Positions 53,826 to 62,536 of a stretch of DNA of 62,641 nt are shown piece by piece. The notes under the pieces were generated by a model. The model did not search any database, was not told where the DNA came from, and saw only the letters and a program-made list of their open reading frames with translations. Origin of the DNA: Rhodospirillales bacterium (GTDB taxonomy: Bacteria > Pseudomonadota > Alphaproteobacteria > Dongiales > Dongiaceae); assembly GCA_009885795.1 (NCBI GenBank), contig VFKA01000058.1, positions 1-62,641 on the forward strand, written 5' to 3'. Within the stretch, counting starts at the first letter, position 1; each line of letters opens with the position of its first letter. The position numbers and the translations under genes are program-made.

Positions 53826-53956
53826 TGGTTTGACTCCACGGAAATGTTCAAAGGGGGAGTGGCCTGGGCCCGTGCCGCGCGGGGGTCGCATCGCCCCCGG
53901 CGCTTGCCCAATCCGCGGCCGGTGTGGCATGGTCCGCCGCGATCGCACCCACGGAT

Positions 53957-53988
53957 GCCGCCGTAGCTCAGTGGCAGAGCGCGCCCTT
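53957..53988 (+). tRNA. 5' fragment of a tRNA gene (tRNA-Thr-like), truncated
   Basis: GCCGCCG, TA, GCTC-AGTGGCA-GAGC, G, CGCCC and TT match the acceptor 5' strand, D-arm and 5' half of the anticodon stem-loop of a tRNA, closest in memory to tRNA-Thr(CGT). The sequence then leaves the tRNA inside the anticodon loop and enters antisense terminase DNA. There is no T-arm or CCA, so it is not functional. Confidence 0.6.
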
Positions 53989-54102
53989 TCCGAATCGCCG
54001 GTGCGCGACCAGCACGTTGAATCGTTGAAGCTGCCCGTGCAGTTCCGCTTGATGCGCGCGCGGCACATAGAGCGGGACAGTCGTGTCTCGTTCTTCCGCC
54101 AT
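53968..54102 (-). pseudogene. phage terminase large subunit, N-terminal stub
   Basis: The 44-codon frame has PLYVPRAHQAELHGQLQRFN followed by VLVAHRRFGKG. This matches the start of phage large terminases, which run from RAWQ-like residues to the Walker A motif HRRFGKT. It ends within a few codons of the Walker A lysine, where the DNA becomes a reversed tRNA fragment. All remaining terminase domains are missing. Confidence 0.65.
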
Positions 54103-54177
54103 GTGCCCGCGCCAAAAAAAAGATGTTGATGGATCGTGGCAACCGGCACCACGCCGTATCGCGCTACGTCCCGATGG

Positions 54178-54552
54178 CTATGAGTCCGTGCTATCCGGGG
54201 TCGGTGCGCCCAACCGAGGCCCACCCCACACCAGGCGCACGACCCGCTCCTTGCCCCGCTCCAGGGCCGGCTCGGTGTCTTCCGCATTGCTGCGGCCGAA
54301 TCCCCAACCGAGCAAGGCCGTGGCCGCCGATACGCGCGCGGCTGGCGTCGCGTTCGAATCCTCCATGACCGCCGCGAGCGCGGCGATGGCTGCTGTCCCG
54401 TGCTGGATGGCCAATTGCCGCAGCGCCGATTTGCCGACGCAACTCGCCTCGACGCCGGCCGGATTCGAACCGCCACCGGTACTGTTGCGTCGTTTGGTCA
54501 TGGACTCTGGCGCCCTCGATCGACCCACTGCCCCATTCAACATTTTCATCAT
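54178..54552 (-). CDS. phage protein upstream of terminase, possible small terminase
   Basis: The 124-residue protein has a helical centre (IAALAAVMEDSNATPAARVSAATALLG) and lies directly before the large terminase stub, the position of small terminase subunits. The ATG at 54552 overlaps the stop of the upstream gene as ATGA and has AGGAA upstream; a Met 17 codons later is an alternative. DNA binding cannot be seen. Confidence 0.6.
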   Translation of the reverse strand: MMKMLNGAVGRSRAPESMTKRRNSTGGGSNPAGVEASCVGKSALRQLAIQHGTAAIAALAAVMEDSNATPAARVSAATALLGWGFGRSNAEDTEPALERGKERVVRLVWGGPRLGAPTPDSTDS

Positions 54553-55181
54553 ATGATACTGTTCCTACACTTGTCAACAAGAATCGGCGGCGCGCTTTGC
54601 CGCAGGCTGGGGGCGCGGTGCGCGTCCATGCTGCCGGCCGCCCGTGACGCCCGGCCGTAGCAGGCGACGAGCACGTCAAGCCCGGCCAGCACGTTTGCAA
54701 GTTCGCCGTTGTTTTCCCTCGACAACCGGTCCTGTCGCCGGCGTGGCCCGTCGAGCGCGGCGGGAGAACGCTGGAACACCACGACATTTTCCGTGGCGTC
54801 GCAGATTCGCCGGCCGGCCGCGAGAAGACGGTTCTTGCCCATTCGATAGCGCCGTTCGAGTTGGGCTTGCGCCGCCTCGTCCAGAAGGTCGGCGAAGGGA
54901 CCATGGTCGCCCATGATCGCTCGATAGAGAAAGGTGCAAGAGAGCTGCGTATGGCCGATCGCCCGCCGATAGAGATAGGCGTAATAGCATCCGGCATCGT
55001 GTTGCATCCGATCGATATGCGCGCGGGCGAGCAGCAGGCCCAGCGGGTACTCGGTCATGACTGGATCGGCCCCGTTGGCAAGTGACAGTCTCCTGGCCTG
55101 AGACTCGGGCGTACCGTGGTCATCGCCTGTTCGCGCGCTTCCGGGCCGGCCGCGCTTGCGCCGCCTACTCCAGGCTTTCAT
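54549..55181 (-). CDS. phage-associated hypothetical protein
   Basis: The 210-residue protein opens MKAWSRRRKRGRPGSARTGD and contains GLLLARAHIDRMQHDAGCYY and AYLYRRAIGH. Proteins with this layout recur before terminase genes in alphaproteobacterial prophages, as I recall. It may be a late regulator or a packaging accessory. It overlaps both neighbours (17 nt upstream, 4 nt downstream). Confidence 0.65.
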   Translation of the reverse strand: MKAWSRRRKRGRPGSARTGDDHGTPESQARRLSLANGADPVMTEYPLGLLLARAHIDRMQHDAGCYYAYLYRRAIGHTQLSCTFLYRAIMGDHGPFADLLDEAAQAQLERRYRMGKNRLLAAGRRICDATENVVVFQRSPAALDGPRRRQDRLSRENNGELANVLAGLDVLVACYGRASRAAGSMDAHRAPSLRQSAPPILVDKCRNSII

Positions 55182-55404
55182 CGTCTCGATCCTCGTCCTG
55201 ACCGTTCGTGGTTTCGCCAAACCCACCCATGGCCCAGCATTTGCCCCACTCGATCAGCCACAAGGCGCGTTCGGCCGTCATCTCGCTGCACACCACTTGA
55301 AATTCGCCCGTGCCCGTAACCCCTACGACCACGAAGTCCCGCCACCAATTGGCGTCCCCCGCCGAACCGGCTTTGCCGCCGCTTATCCCGTTCATCTGGG
55401 TCAT
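55165..55404 (-). CDS. small phage early protein
   Basis: The 79-residue protein begins MTQMNGISGGKAGSAGDANW and ends with an acidic tail. The strong GGGAGGA site supports the ATG at 55404 over one 8 codons upstream. It is the first gene of the leftward operon. I do not recognise a function. Confidence 0.65.
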   Translation of the reverse strand: MTQMNGISGGKAGSAGDANWWRDFVVVGVTGTGEFQVVCSEMTAERALWLIEWGKCWAMGGFGETTNGQDEDRDDESLE

Positions 55405-55437
55405 GATTTTCGGTCCTCCCTGATGCATTATGCGTGA

Positions 55438-55465
55438 ATGATACGCTAGTAGCGTTTTATGTCAA
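55438..55465 (-). promoter_or_regulatory. leftward prophage promoter with operator
   Basis: On the minus strand TTGACA (55460-55465) and TATCAT (55438-55443) are 16 bp apart. The spacer holds the inverted repeat ACGC-TAGTA-GCGT (55443-55455). It drives the leftward genes at 55404 and beyond. The same ACGC-N5-GCGT element is found in the rightward promoter. Confidence 0.72.
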
Positions 55466-55514
55466 GTGCGTTTTTTTCATTGATTTTGCCGAACCCGCCG
55501 CCTAACATGACCTC

Positions 55515-56186
55515 ATGGAGGTTTCCGAGGCAGCGCGCCGTTTGAAGACGCTTCGTGAGCAAGCGCGGCTGCCCATGCGCGTCGTCGCCGAAACCCTCGG
55601 CTGGACCTTGACCCGATACCAACACTATGAAGACCGGTATCGGCGAACTTTCCTGCCGGTCGAACTGGCGCGCCGCCTGGCCGATCTGTTCGGTGCCCAT
55701 GGCATCGATCCACGCGAGATCCTGCTGTTGGCTGGAATCGAGGCGGGCGCCGCGCCACGAATGTCGTTGAAGACCCTGCCCTTTGGGGTCGCCCCGGGCT
55801 TACGGGATCTCCCCGTCATGGGCACCGCCAAAGGCGGATCGGGGGGCTTTTATTTCAATGATGGCGAGCCCAAGGAACATGTCGACCGGCCGGCAAGCCT
55901 GGTCGGCGTCGCCAACGCTTTTGCTCTTTATGTCGATGGCGACAGCATGGAACCTCGCTACTTCGCCGGCGAAACGGTGTACGTCAACCCCAACCGTCCG
56001 ATCACGCGCAACTGCTTTGTCGCGGTCGAGATGCAGGACGGCCAAGGGTTCATCAAGCGGTTCATCCGGCGCAGCGACGAACATGTCGTGCTGCACCAGT
56101 TCAATCCGCCGAAGGATATCCGACTCTCGGCGCGCGAGGTGAAGCAGCTCTATCGGATTACCGGAACCGGCGAATCGACATCGTGA
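55515..56186 (+). CDS. phage CI-like repressor (HTH plus S24 peptidase domain)
   Basis: The 223-residue protein has an N-terminal helix-turn-helix (about residues 4-60, LKTLREQARLPMRVVAETLG) and a C-terminal LexA-like domain with the catalytic Ser in VDGDSMEPRYFAGE and the Lys in GFIKRFI. Such repressors hold a lysogen and cleave themselves on RecA activation. The gene lies between two promoters that share one operator sequence. No Shine-Dalgarno sequence is visible before the ATG. Confidence 0.88.
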   Translation: MEVSEAARRLKTLREQARLPMRVVAETLGWTLTRYQHYEDRYRRTFLPVELARRLADLFGAHGIDPREILLLAGIEAGAAPRMSLKTLPFGVAPGLRDLPVMGTAKGGSGGFYFNDGEPKEHVDRPASLVGVANAFALYVDGDSMEPRYFAGETVYVNPNRPITRNCFVAVEMQDGQGFIKRFIRRSDEHVVLHQFNPPKDIRLSAREVKQLYRITGTGESTS

Positions 56187-56221
56187 TTCGCGCCGGTCGC
56201 CCGGACGGCTCGCGATCGGGC

Positions 56222-56251
56222 TTGACGGATATAACGCTGTATGCGTATAAT
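56222..56251 (+). promoter_or_regulatory. rightward prophage promoter with operator
   Basis: TTGACG (56222-56227) and a perfect TATAAT (56246-56251) are separated by 18 bp. The spacer contains ACGC-TGTAT-GCGT (56234-56246). It is oriented towards the gene at 56284. The operator matches the leftward one in both half-sites and in spacing. Confidence 0.75.
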
Positions 56252-56283
56252 GCTCCCTTCAAGGACGTGAAGGGAGTACCCGG

Positions 56284-56550
56284 ATGTCTTTTCGCGCGCG
56301 GGAGTTGAGCGTTCTGGCTTACGCCAACGGGTTTACCCTGTGGCACTACCGAACCGGCGACGGGCTCGACGCCCTCCTCGCCGGAAACAAGGCCGGGTAT
56401 TTCACGCCGGCCGGGGAATTGCTGCGGCCCGGCGACCAGATCATCGTCAATCTGCTGGAAGCCTCGGGGCCGGCCGTGATCAATCTCGCGGTCGCGGGCG
56501 GTGGCGACGGGGCCGTTGCCGTCTATTCCCTGCCGCGCGCCTCGGGCTAG
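56284..56550 (+). CDS. small phage-associated protein
   Basis: The 88-residue protein has SVLAYANGFTLWHYRTGDG near the start and GYFTPAGELLRPGDQIIVNL in the middle. This type recurs in alphaproteobacterial phages, often among late genes, as I recall. AAGGGAG lies just before the ATG. It is the only gene downstream of the rightward promoter and overlaps the convergent lipoprotein gene by 4 nt. Confidence 0.7.
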   Translation: MSFRARELSVLAYANGFTLWHYRTGDGLDALLAGNKAGYFTPAGELLRPGDQIIVNLLEASGPAVINLAVAGGGDGAVAVYSLPRASG

Positions 56551-56777
56551 TTCGCGGCCTGATAGGCTCCGACCAGCCGGGAAGGCTCCGCCGCCGGCAG
56601 CGGCAAGCAGTCAACCTCGCCGAGTGTCCGGTAGCAATAGACCGGCGGCGGGGCCGCGAGCTGATCCCTAGGCTTGAATTCGGCCTGGCGCAGTGTCGTC
56701 TCGCTTGGACCCCAGCGCGTGTTGCCGCAACCCGCCAGCACGCCGACGATCGCCGCTATGGTTAACCACCGTCTCAT
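56547..56777 (-). CDS. small lipoprotein
   Basis: The 76-residue product has a lipoprotein signal with lipobox LAGC (MRRWLTIAAIVGVLAGCGN), followed by a short Pro-rich domain with CYRTLGEVDC, which may form a disulfide. GAGGAG precedes the ATG at 56777. Function unknown. Confidence 0.75.
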   Translation of the reverse strand: MRRWLTIAAIVGVLAGCGNTRWGPSETTLRQAEFKPRDQLAAPPPVYCYRTLGEVDCLPLPAAEPSRLVGAYQAAN

Positions 56778-56847
56778 AATCTTGGTTGCTCCTCGACCCG
56801 ATCCCGCCATTCCGCGAAATCGTACACACGCAACCCTTGCCCAGAGG

Positions 56848-57834
56848 TTAAGCGTTCACGTCGACCACCACCCGGCCACGTATCTTGCCCGCGAGAATCT
56901 CCGGCCCCAGGGCGATTAGTTCGCCGAGCGGGACCGTCCGCGTCAAGGCGTCGAGCTTCGCCATCGGCAAGTCCCGAACCAGCCGTGCCCAGGCGGCATT
57001 GCGTCGCTCGGCCGGGCACATGACCGAGTCGATGCCGAGCAGATTGACCCCCCGCAACAGGAACGGAATGACCGTCGTCTCGAACTTGGTGCCGCCGGCC
57101 AGGCCGCAGGCGGCAACGGAGCCGCCGTATTTGATGCCCGGCAGGATCGCCGCCAGTGTCGATCCACCGACGGAATCGACGCAGCCGGCCCATCGTTCGG
57201 CGTCGAGGGGCTTGCCCGACGGCGCCGCCACGGTCGAGCGCTCGATCACGTCCGTCGCGCCGAGCGCCCTCAGGTAGTCATGCGTTTCGGGCCGTCCCGT
57301 CGAGGCAACGACCCGATAGCCGAGATGGGCGAGCGCCGCCGTGGCGACGCTGCCGACGCCGCCCGCGGCACCGGTCACGAGAACCTCGCCGCGGGCCGGC
57401 GTCAAACCGTGATCTTCGAGAGCGATGATCGCCAGCATCGCGGTGAAGCCGGCGGTGCCGATCGCCATCGCTCGGCTTGCCGTCAATCCCGCAGGCAACT
57501 TGACCAGCCAGTCGCCCTTGACCCGGGCCTTCTGGGCGTAGCCGCCCCACCGCGATTCGCCGACGCGCCAGCCGGTCAGAATGACGGCATCGCCCACCTT
57601 CCACGCGGGTGCGCTCGATGCCTCGACGGTCCCAACGAAATCGACACCCGGCACGTGCGGATACTGCCGGACCAGCCGGCCGATCCCGCCCAGGATCATC
57701 CCGTCCTTGTAGTTGAGCGTCGAGTACTGAACCGCGACGGTCACGTCGCCATCCGGCAGCCTGTCTTCGGACAGCGATTGAACCGCGCCCGAGACCTTGC
57801 CGTCTCTTTCCTCGAGTACGAGTGCCTTGAACAT
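56848..57834 (-). CDS. acuI: acryloyl-CoA reductase-type oxidoreductase (YhdH/AcuI)
   Basis: The 328-residue MDR-family NADPH oxidoreductase has YSTLNYKDGMIL near residue 38, GVDFVGTVEAS, the nucleotide-binding VTGAAGGVGSVA near residue 150, and ends in GRVVVDVNA. AcuI/YhdH reduces acryloyl-CoA to propionyl-CoA. It lies 30 nt after the thiolase gene on the same strand. Confidence 0.88.
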   Translation of the reverse strand: MFKALVLEERDGKVSGAVQSLSEDRLPDGDVTVAVQYSTLNYKDGMILGGIGRLVRQYPHVPGVDFVGTVEASSAPAWKVGDAVILTGWRVGESRWGGYAQKARVKGDWLVKLPAGLTASRAMAIGTAGFTAMLAIIALEDHGLTPARGEVLVTGAAGGVGSVATAALAHLGYRVVASTGRPETHDYLRALGATDVIERSTVAAPSGKPLDAERWAGCVDSVGGSTLAAILPGIKYGGSVAACGLAGGTKFETTVIPFLLRGVNLLGIDSVMCPAERRNAAWARLVRDLPMAKLDALTRTVPLGELIALGPEILAGKIRGRVVVDVNA

Positions 57835-57864
57835 TGCTTTCCTATCTTGGTTGTGTCGAGCGCT

Positions 57865-59034
57865 TCAGGCGCGCAAGCACTCGAGGATGCTGACGTAGTT
57901 GGCCACGGCCGTTCCGCCCATGTTGAAGATGCCGGCGAGTTTCGCATCCGGCACCTGCATGGCGCCGGCTCGGCCGGTGAGCTGCATGGCGGCCAGCACA
58001 TGCATGGACACGCCCGTCGCGCCGATGGGATGGCCTTTCGACTTCAATCCGCCGGAGGGATTGACCGGCAGGCGCCCGCCCATCGCCGTCCATCCGTCGA
58101 GGATGGCCCGCGCGCCCTGGCCGCGCGGCGCCAGGCCCATGGCCTCGTACTCGATGAGCTCGGCGATCGTGAAGCAGTCATGGGTCTCGACGAAATCGAG
58201 GTCTTCGAGCGTCAGGCGAGCCTTGTCCAGTGCTCGCCGCCACGCGACCTCGGCGCCTTCGAACAAGGTGATGTCGCGCTGGCTCATGGGCAGGAAATCG
58301 TTGACCTGCGTCCAGGCCCTGAACGCCACGGCCTTGCCGCAGGCCATCGATGTCTCCAAATCCGCCAGCACGACCGCGGCCGCCCCGTCGGAAACAAGAC
58401 TGCAATCGGAACGCTTCAGCGGGCCGGCGACGACGGGGTTCTTGTCGGAAACCTGGCGACAGAACTCGTAGCCGAGGTCCTTGCGCATGTGCGCATACGG
58501 ATTGGCGACGCCGTTCTTGTGGTTCTTCGCGGCGATGGCGGCCAGCGCGTCGGATTGGTCGCCATGTTTCTGGAAGTATTGATGCGCGATCCGGCCGAAG
58601 ACGCCGGCAAATCCGCCTTCGATGCCGGCTTCCTCCTTCACGTAACTCGCCTTCAGAAGATTGCCGCCGATTTCGGGACCCGGCGTATCCGTCATCTTTT
58701 CCACGCCGATGACGAGGACGAACCGGGCCCGGCGCGCCGCCAGCTTGGAAAGACCCGCGTGCATGGCGGCGCTACCCGTCGCGCAGGCATTCTCGACCCG
58801 CGTCGCCGGCTTGAACCGCAGCGCCGGAATCTTGCGCATGACCAGCGACGATGGAAAATCCTGGGCCGAGAACCCGGCGTTGAAATGCCCGACGAAGACT
58901 TCGTCGATGTCGGCGGGCTCGATCCCCGCATCGGCGATCGCGCCCTCGGCAACGGCGCCGATCAGCGCCTCCACGTCCTCGCCCTCATGTCGGCCGAAGC
59001 GGCCATGGCTCCACCCGACGATGCACCCGGTCAT
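57865..59034 (-). CDS. acetyl-CoA acetyltransferase / SCP2-like thiolase
   Basis: The 389-residue thiolase-fold enzyme has the nucleophile in ENACATGSAAMHAG (Cys near residue 84) and the C-terminal NPSGGLKSKGHPIGATG. The features match the non-tetrameric SCP2-type thiolases rather than PhaA. It probably acts on branched or longer acyl-CoA. It precedes the acryloyl-CoA reductase gene. Confidence 0.87.
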   Translation of the reverse strand: MTGCIVGWSHGRFGRHEGEDVEALIGAVAEGAIADAGIEPADIDEVFVGHFNAGFSAQDFPSSLVMRKIPALRFKPATRVENACATGSAAMHAGLSKLAARRARFVLVIGVEKMTDTPGPEIGGNLLKASYVKEEAGIEGGFAGVFGRIAHQYFQKHGDQSDALAAIAAKNHKNGVANPYAHMRKDLGYEFCRQVSDKNPVVAGPLKRSDCSLVSDGAAAVVLADLETSMACGKAVAFRAWTQVNDFLPMSQRDITLFEGAEVAWRRALDKARLTLEDLDFVETHDCFTIAELIEYEAMGLAPRGQGARAILDGWTAMGGRLPVNPSGGLKSKGHPIGATGVSMHVLAAMQLTGRAGAMQVPDAKLAGIFNMGGTAVANYVSILECLRA

Positions 59035-59079
59035 TGCCGCCGCCTCTTCTTGACAAGAGCGATCATGATGGCAGCCAGT

Positions 59080-60414
59080 CTACCACGAACCCTCGGTGAA
59101 TTTGATCGGCTCGCCGATAGCGTCGCCCACGATCTCGTCGTCACGCATGACCACGTTCCCGCGCACGATCGTCATTTTCGGCCAGCCCGTGACGCTGACG
59201 CCGTCGAAGGGCGTCCACCCGCACTTGCTGGCGATCCACGAATTGTCGATCTTCCGCCGGGCGCGAAGATCGACGACCGTCAGGTCGGCGTCGTACCCGA
59301 CCGCGATGCGTCCCTTGCCGACGATGCCGAAAAGTCTGGCGGGTCCGGCGCTGGTCAGGTCGATCACGCGCTCGAGGCTGAGGCGGCCGGCGTGACAATG
59401 ATCCAACAGCAGCGGCAGCAGTGTCTGAACGCCGGGCATGCCCGAGGGGCTCTCCGGGTAGGGCTTCGCCTTTTCCTCCCTGGAATGGGGCGCGTGATCG
59501 GAGCCGATCACGTCCACGATTCCTTGCGTGACCCCTCGCCACAGGCCGGCGCGATGCCGCTCGTCGCGTATCGGCGGGTTCATCTGCGCGAATGTCCCCA
59601 GTTTTTCGTAGCACTCGGGCGCAACAAGCGTCAGGTGCTGCGGCGTCGTCTCGACGCTGGCAATGTCCTTGTGCCGGGCGAGCAGATCGATTTCCTCCAC
59701 CGTCGAAACATGGAGAACGTGAACGCGCCGGGCGGCGCGCCGTGCGATGTCGAGCAAGCGCCGCGTGGCGTGAAGCGCCGTATCGACATCGCGCCAATCC
59801 GGATGGCTGGCCACGTCGCCGCCCTTGCGGATGCTCTCCGCGCGTTCGCGCAATCGATCTTCATCCTCCGCGTGCACCGCGACCCTTCGGCGGCCATTGC
59901 GCAGAACCTGCTCCAACGTCCGGTCGTCGGGAATGAGCAAGTTCCCGGTCGAGCTGCCCATGAAAATCTTGATGCCGGCGCAACCGGGCATCCGTTCGAG
60001 CTCCGCAAGCTCGGCCACGTTCTCCGGGCTGGCGCCGACATAGAAGGCGATGTCGCAGCGCACCCGACCCCGCGCCCGCCGAAACTTGTCCGCCAGAAGC
60101 TCCGCCGTCGTCGTGCTCGGCCTGGTGTTGGGCATTTCGAACACCCCGGTGACTCCGCCCAACACCGCCGCCGCCGTCCCGCTCGCCAGATCCTCCTTGT
60201 ACTCCATACCCGGCTCGCGAAAGTGAACCTGGGTATCGATGACGCCCGGCAGAATATGCAGCCCTTTCGCGTCCACGACCCGGGCGCCGCTGCCGCGGAT
60301 ATCGCCGATGGCCACGATCTTCCCGCCCAACACGCCGATATCGGCCGGCGCGATCCCATTGATGGTCGCGGCGATGCCGCCCATGACGATGAGGTCGAAT
60401 TGTTGCGCCACCAT
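59080..60414 (-). CDS. pyrC: dihydroorotase-type amidohydrolase
   Basis: The 444-residue amidohydrolase has metal ligands in DTQVHFREPG (near residue 62), a carboxylated Lys in GIKIFMGSSTG, VHAEDE, HVLHVS and GSDHAPHS. The pattern fits type I dihydroorotase (pyrimidine synthesis). The ATG at 60414 was preferred to an earlier Met in a poor region. Allantoinase or dihydropyrimidinase are possible but fit the FREPG motif less well. Confidence 0.87.
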   Translation of the reverse strand: MVAQQFDLIVMGGIAATINGIAPADIGVLGGKIVAIGDIRGSGARVVDAKGLHILPGVIDTQVHFREPGMEYKEDLASGTAAAVLGGVTGVFEMPNTRPSTTTAELLADKFRRARGRVRCDIAFYVGASPENVAELAELERMPGCAGIKIFMGSSTGNLLIPDDRTLEQVLRNGRRRVAVHAEDEDRLRERAESIRKGGDVASHPDWRDVDTALHATRRLLDIARRAARRVHVLHVSTVEEIDLLARHKDIASVETTPQHLTLVAPECYEKLGTFAQMNPPIRDERHRAGLWRGVTQGIVDVIGSDHAPHSREEKAKPYPESPSGMPGVQTLLPLLLDHCHAGRLSLERVIDLTSAGPARLFGIVGKGRIAVGYDADLTVVDLRARRKIDNSWIASKCGWTPFDGVSVTGWPKMTIVRGNVVMRDDEIVGDAIGEPIKFTEGSW

Positions 60415-60516
60415 TGGTAAAACTCTACATCGGCTCGACCCAGACGGCAAGCCGAGAGCCCCCTTGCATTGCGAGCATGGTTTGCCGATGCTGCGAGGCA
60501 ATTATGCGGGCCGACC

Positions 60517-61419
60517 ATGGATAACGCGGATTTTTGCCTCCACGATGGACGAGGAGTCCTCGCCGTCAGCGGTCCCGACGCCGGCGCCTTTCTCCAAGGC
60601 CTCATCACGAATGACGTTACGGTCGTGACGCCCGAGCGGGCGATCCATGCGGCCCTGCTGACACCGCAAGGCAAGTACCTGCACGACTTCTTCGTCGTCG
60701 CCCTCGAAGGCGCGCTCTATCTGGATTGCGAGGCGGCTCGTCTGTCCGATCTCCTGCGCCGGCTGTCCATGTACAAGCTGCGATCCAAAGTCGTTCTCGC
60801 CGATGCCGGCGATCGTTTTTCGGTCGCGGTCCTCTACGGCCCGCAAGCCTTGTCCACGCTGTCGCTGCCGGCAGAGCCGGGCCGCGCCCGCGCGCTCGAC
60901 GGCGGCGTCGCCTATGTCGATCCGCGGCTGGCCGCGCTCGGCGCGCGCGCCCTTCTGCCTCGCGAGGGCGGCGTTGAAATGCTGACGGCGCTCGGGTGTC
61001 GACTTGGCAATCCCGACGACTATGACCGCCTGCGGTTGTCCCTCGGCGTTCCCGACGGCAGTCGCGATCTCGTGGTGGAAAAATCGATCCTGCTCGAAGC
61101 CGGCTTCGACGAGTTGCACGGCATCGATTGGAACAAGGGTTGCTATCTCGGCCAGGAACTGACGGCGCGCACCAAGCACCGCGGCACCATCCGCAAGCGG
61201 CTCGTGCCGGTTGCGATCGAAGGCCCGGTGCCCGCCATCGGCACGCCCATCCTGGTGGGCGCGGTCGAGGCCGGCGAGATGCGCAGCGCCCGGCCCGGTC
61301 TTGGCATTGCGCTCCTACGTTTGGACTTCATCGAAGACAATCGGACTTCCACCGAACTTCGCGCCGGCGAAGCACGTATCCGGCCCATGAAACCATTTTG
61401 GCTCGACGGAAAGGATTGA
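60517..61419 (+). CDS. ygfZ: folate-binding protein YgfZ
   Basis: The 300-residue GCV_T-fold protein has the signature KGCYLGQELTARTKHRG near residue 207 and LQGLITNDV near the start. YgfZ helps Fe-S cluster enzymes such as MiaB using tetrahydrofolate. The start is divergent from pyrC with a 102-nt gap. Confidence 0.9.
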   Translation: MDNADFCLHDGRGVLAVSGPDAGAFLQGLITNDVTVVTPERAIHAALLTPQGKYLHDFFVVALEGALYLDCEAARLSDLLRRLSMYKLRSKVVLADAGDRFSVAVLYGPQALSTLSLPAEPGRARALDGGVAYVDPRLAALGARALLPREGGVEMLTALGCRLGNPDDYDRLRLSLGVPDGSRDLVVEKSILLEAGFDELHGIDWNKGCYLGQELTARTKHRGTIRKRLVPVAIEGPVPAIGTPILVGAVEAGEMRSARPGLGIALLRLDFIEDNRTSTELRAGEARIRPMKPFWLDGKD

Positions 61420-61427
61420 AATTGGCC

Positions 61428-62495
61428 ATGGCACGCGCGCGTATCCGCGACCTCGGCATCGCGCCCGGCACGTTGCCGACGGGACGATGGAATGCGATCA
61501 CCGATGTCGCCGGCGTCCGGGTCGGCCACCATACCGTGATCGCCGACGCCCCCAACGTCGCGCGCACGGGTGTCACCGCGATCTGGCCGCGCGACGATAT
61601 CTGGACCGATTATTGTTACGCCGGGTACCATTCCTTCAACGGTTACGGCGAGATGACCGGAGTCGTTTGGCTTGCCGAGCAAGGCCTCCTCGGCGCCCCC
61701 ATCGCCATCACCAACACCCATGCCGTCGGAGTGGTTCGCGACGCCATCTGCGTTTACGCGGCACGAAAGGGTATCCAGCAGGCATTTCACCTGCCGGTCG
61801 TCGCCGAGACTTATGACGGCCGGCTGAGCGATGCGGAAAGCTTTCCCGTCACCCAAGGACATGCGTTCTCCGCGCTCGACGTCGCGGCAAGCGGCCCGGT
61901 CGCGGAAGGCAATGTCGGCGGCGGAACCGGCATGATCTGCCATGAATTCAAGGGCGGCATCGGCACCGCGTCGCGCCTCGCCAAGACGGCAGGCTCGACC
62001 TACACGGTCGGCGCCCTGGTCCAGACCAACTATGGCGAGCGCGACCGACTTCGGGTCGATGGCGTGCCCATCGGGCGTGAGATCGGTTACGACGAAGTTC
62101 CCTCGCCCAAGAAACCGTTGTCGGCGGCTGGGTCCATCATCGTCATTCTCGCCACCGACGCCCCACTCATTCCCATTCAGTGCCAGCGTCTGGCCCGCCG
62201 CGCCACGGTCGGGCTCGCCTGGGTCGGCGGCATCGGCGAGAATGGCAGCGGCGACATCTTCCTCGCCTTCAGTACCGGCAATCGCGTTTCAAACCGTGCC
62301 GCTCTGCACGACGTGAAAAGCCTGTCGGCGGATGCCATGTCCCCGCTATTCCTCGCCGCCGCCGAGGCCACCGAGGAAGCAATCCTGAACGCCCTGACCG
62401 GCGCCGAAACCATGACCGGGTATCGCGGCAATACCGCTCACGCCCTGCCGCTCGATCGCTTGCGGGCGATCATGCGCCGGCGCGCCTCGAGGTAG
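61428..62495 (+). CDS. P1 family peptidase (DmpA-like aminopeptidase)
   Basis: The 355-residue Ntn-type hydrolase has NAITDVAGVRVGHHT near residue 22, the nucleophile region GNVGGGTGM, EFKGGIGTASR, and the C-terminal catalytic area typical of DmpA/BapA D-aminopeptidases. It self-cleaves before the nucleophile in known members. A TTG six nt upstream with AAAGGA at proper spacing is an alternative start. It follows ygfZ by 8 nt. Confidence 0.87.
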   Translation: MARARIRDLGIAPGTLPTGRWNAITDVAGVRVGHHTVIADAPNVARTGVTAIWPRDDIWTDYCYAGYHSFNGYGEMTGVVWLAEQGLLGAPIAITNTHAVGVVRDAICVYAARKGIQQAFHLPVVAETYDGRLSDAESFPVTQGHAFSALDVAASGPVAEGNVGGGTGMICHEFKGGIGTASRLAKTAGSTYTVGALVQTNYGERDRLRVDGVPIGREIGYDEVPSPKKPLSAAGSIIVILATDAPLIPIQCQRLARRATVGLAWVGGIGENGSGDIFLAFSTGNRVSNRAALHDVKSLSADAMSPLFLAAAEATEEAILNALTGAETMTGYRGNTAHALPLDRLRAIMRRRASR

Positions 62496-62536
62496 CGCCG
62501 GCTCATACCGAAACCCGGATAGCCCGCGACCCATGG

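Noticed and set aside
53654-54142. N-terminal part of a 468-codon frame covering the proline-rich gene
   Set aside because: The upstream part lacks protein character and overlaps the better-supported 90-residue frame and the terminase stub in other frames.
54456-54480. T-arm-like GGCGGTTCGAATCCGGCC on the minus strand inside the possible small terminase gene
   Set aside because: One T-stem pair fails, no other tRNA parts lie around it, and it is in frame within a coding region, so it is likely chance.
57280-60420. A 1046-codon open frame on the plus strand opposite acuI, thiolase and pyrC
   Set aside because: It has no recognisable domains, is Arg/Gly/His-rich and lies fully antisense to three well-supported genes; long antisense frames are expected at this GC content.
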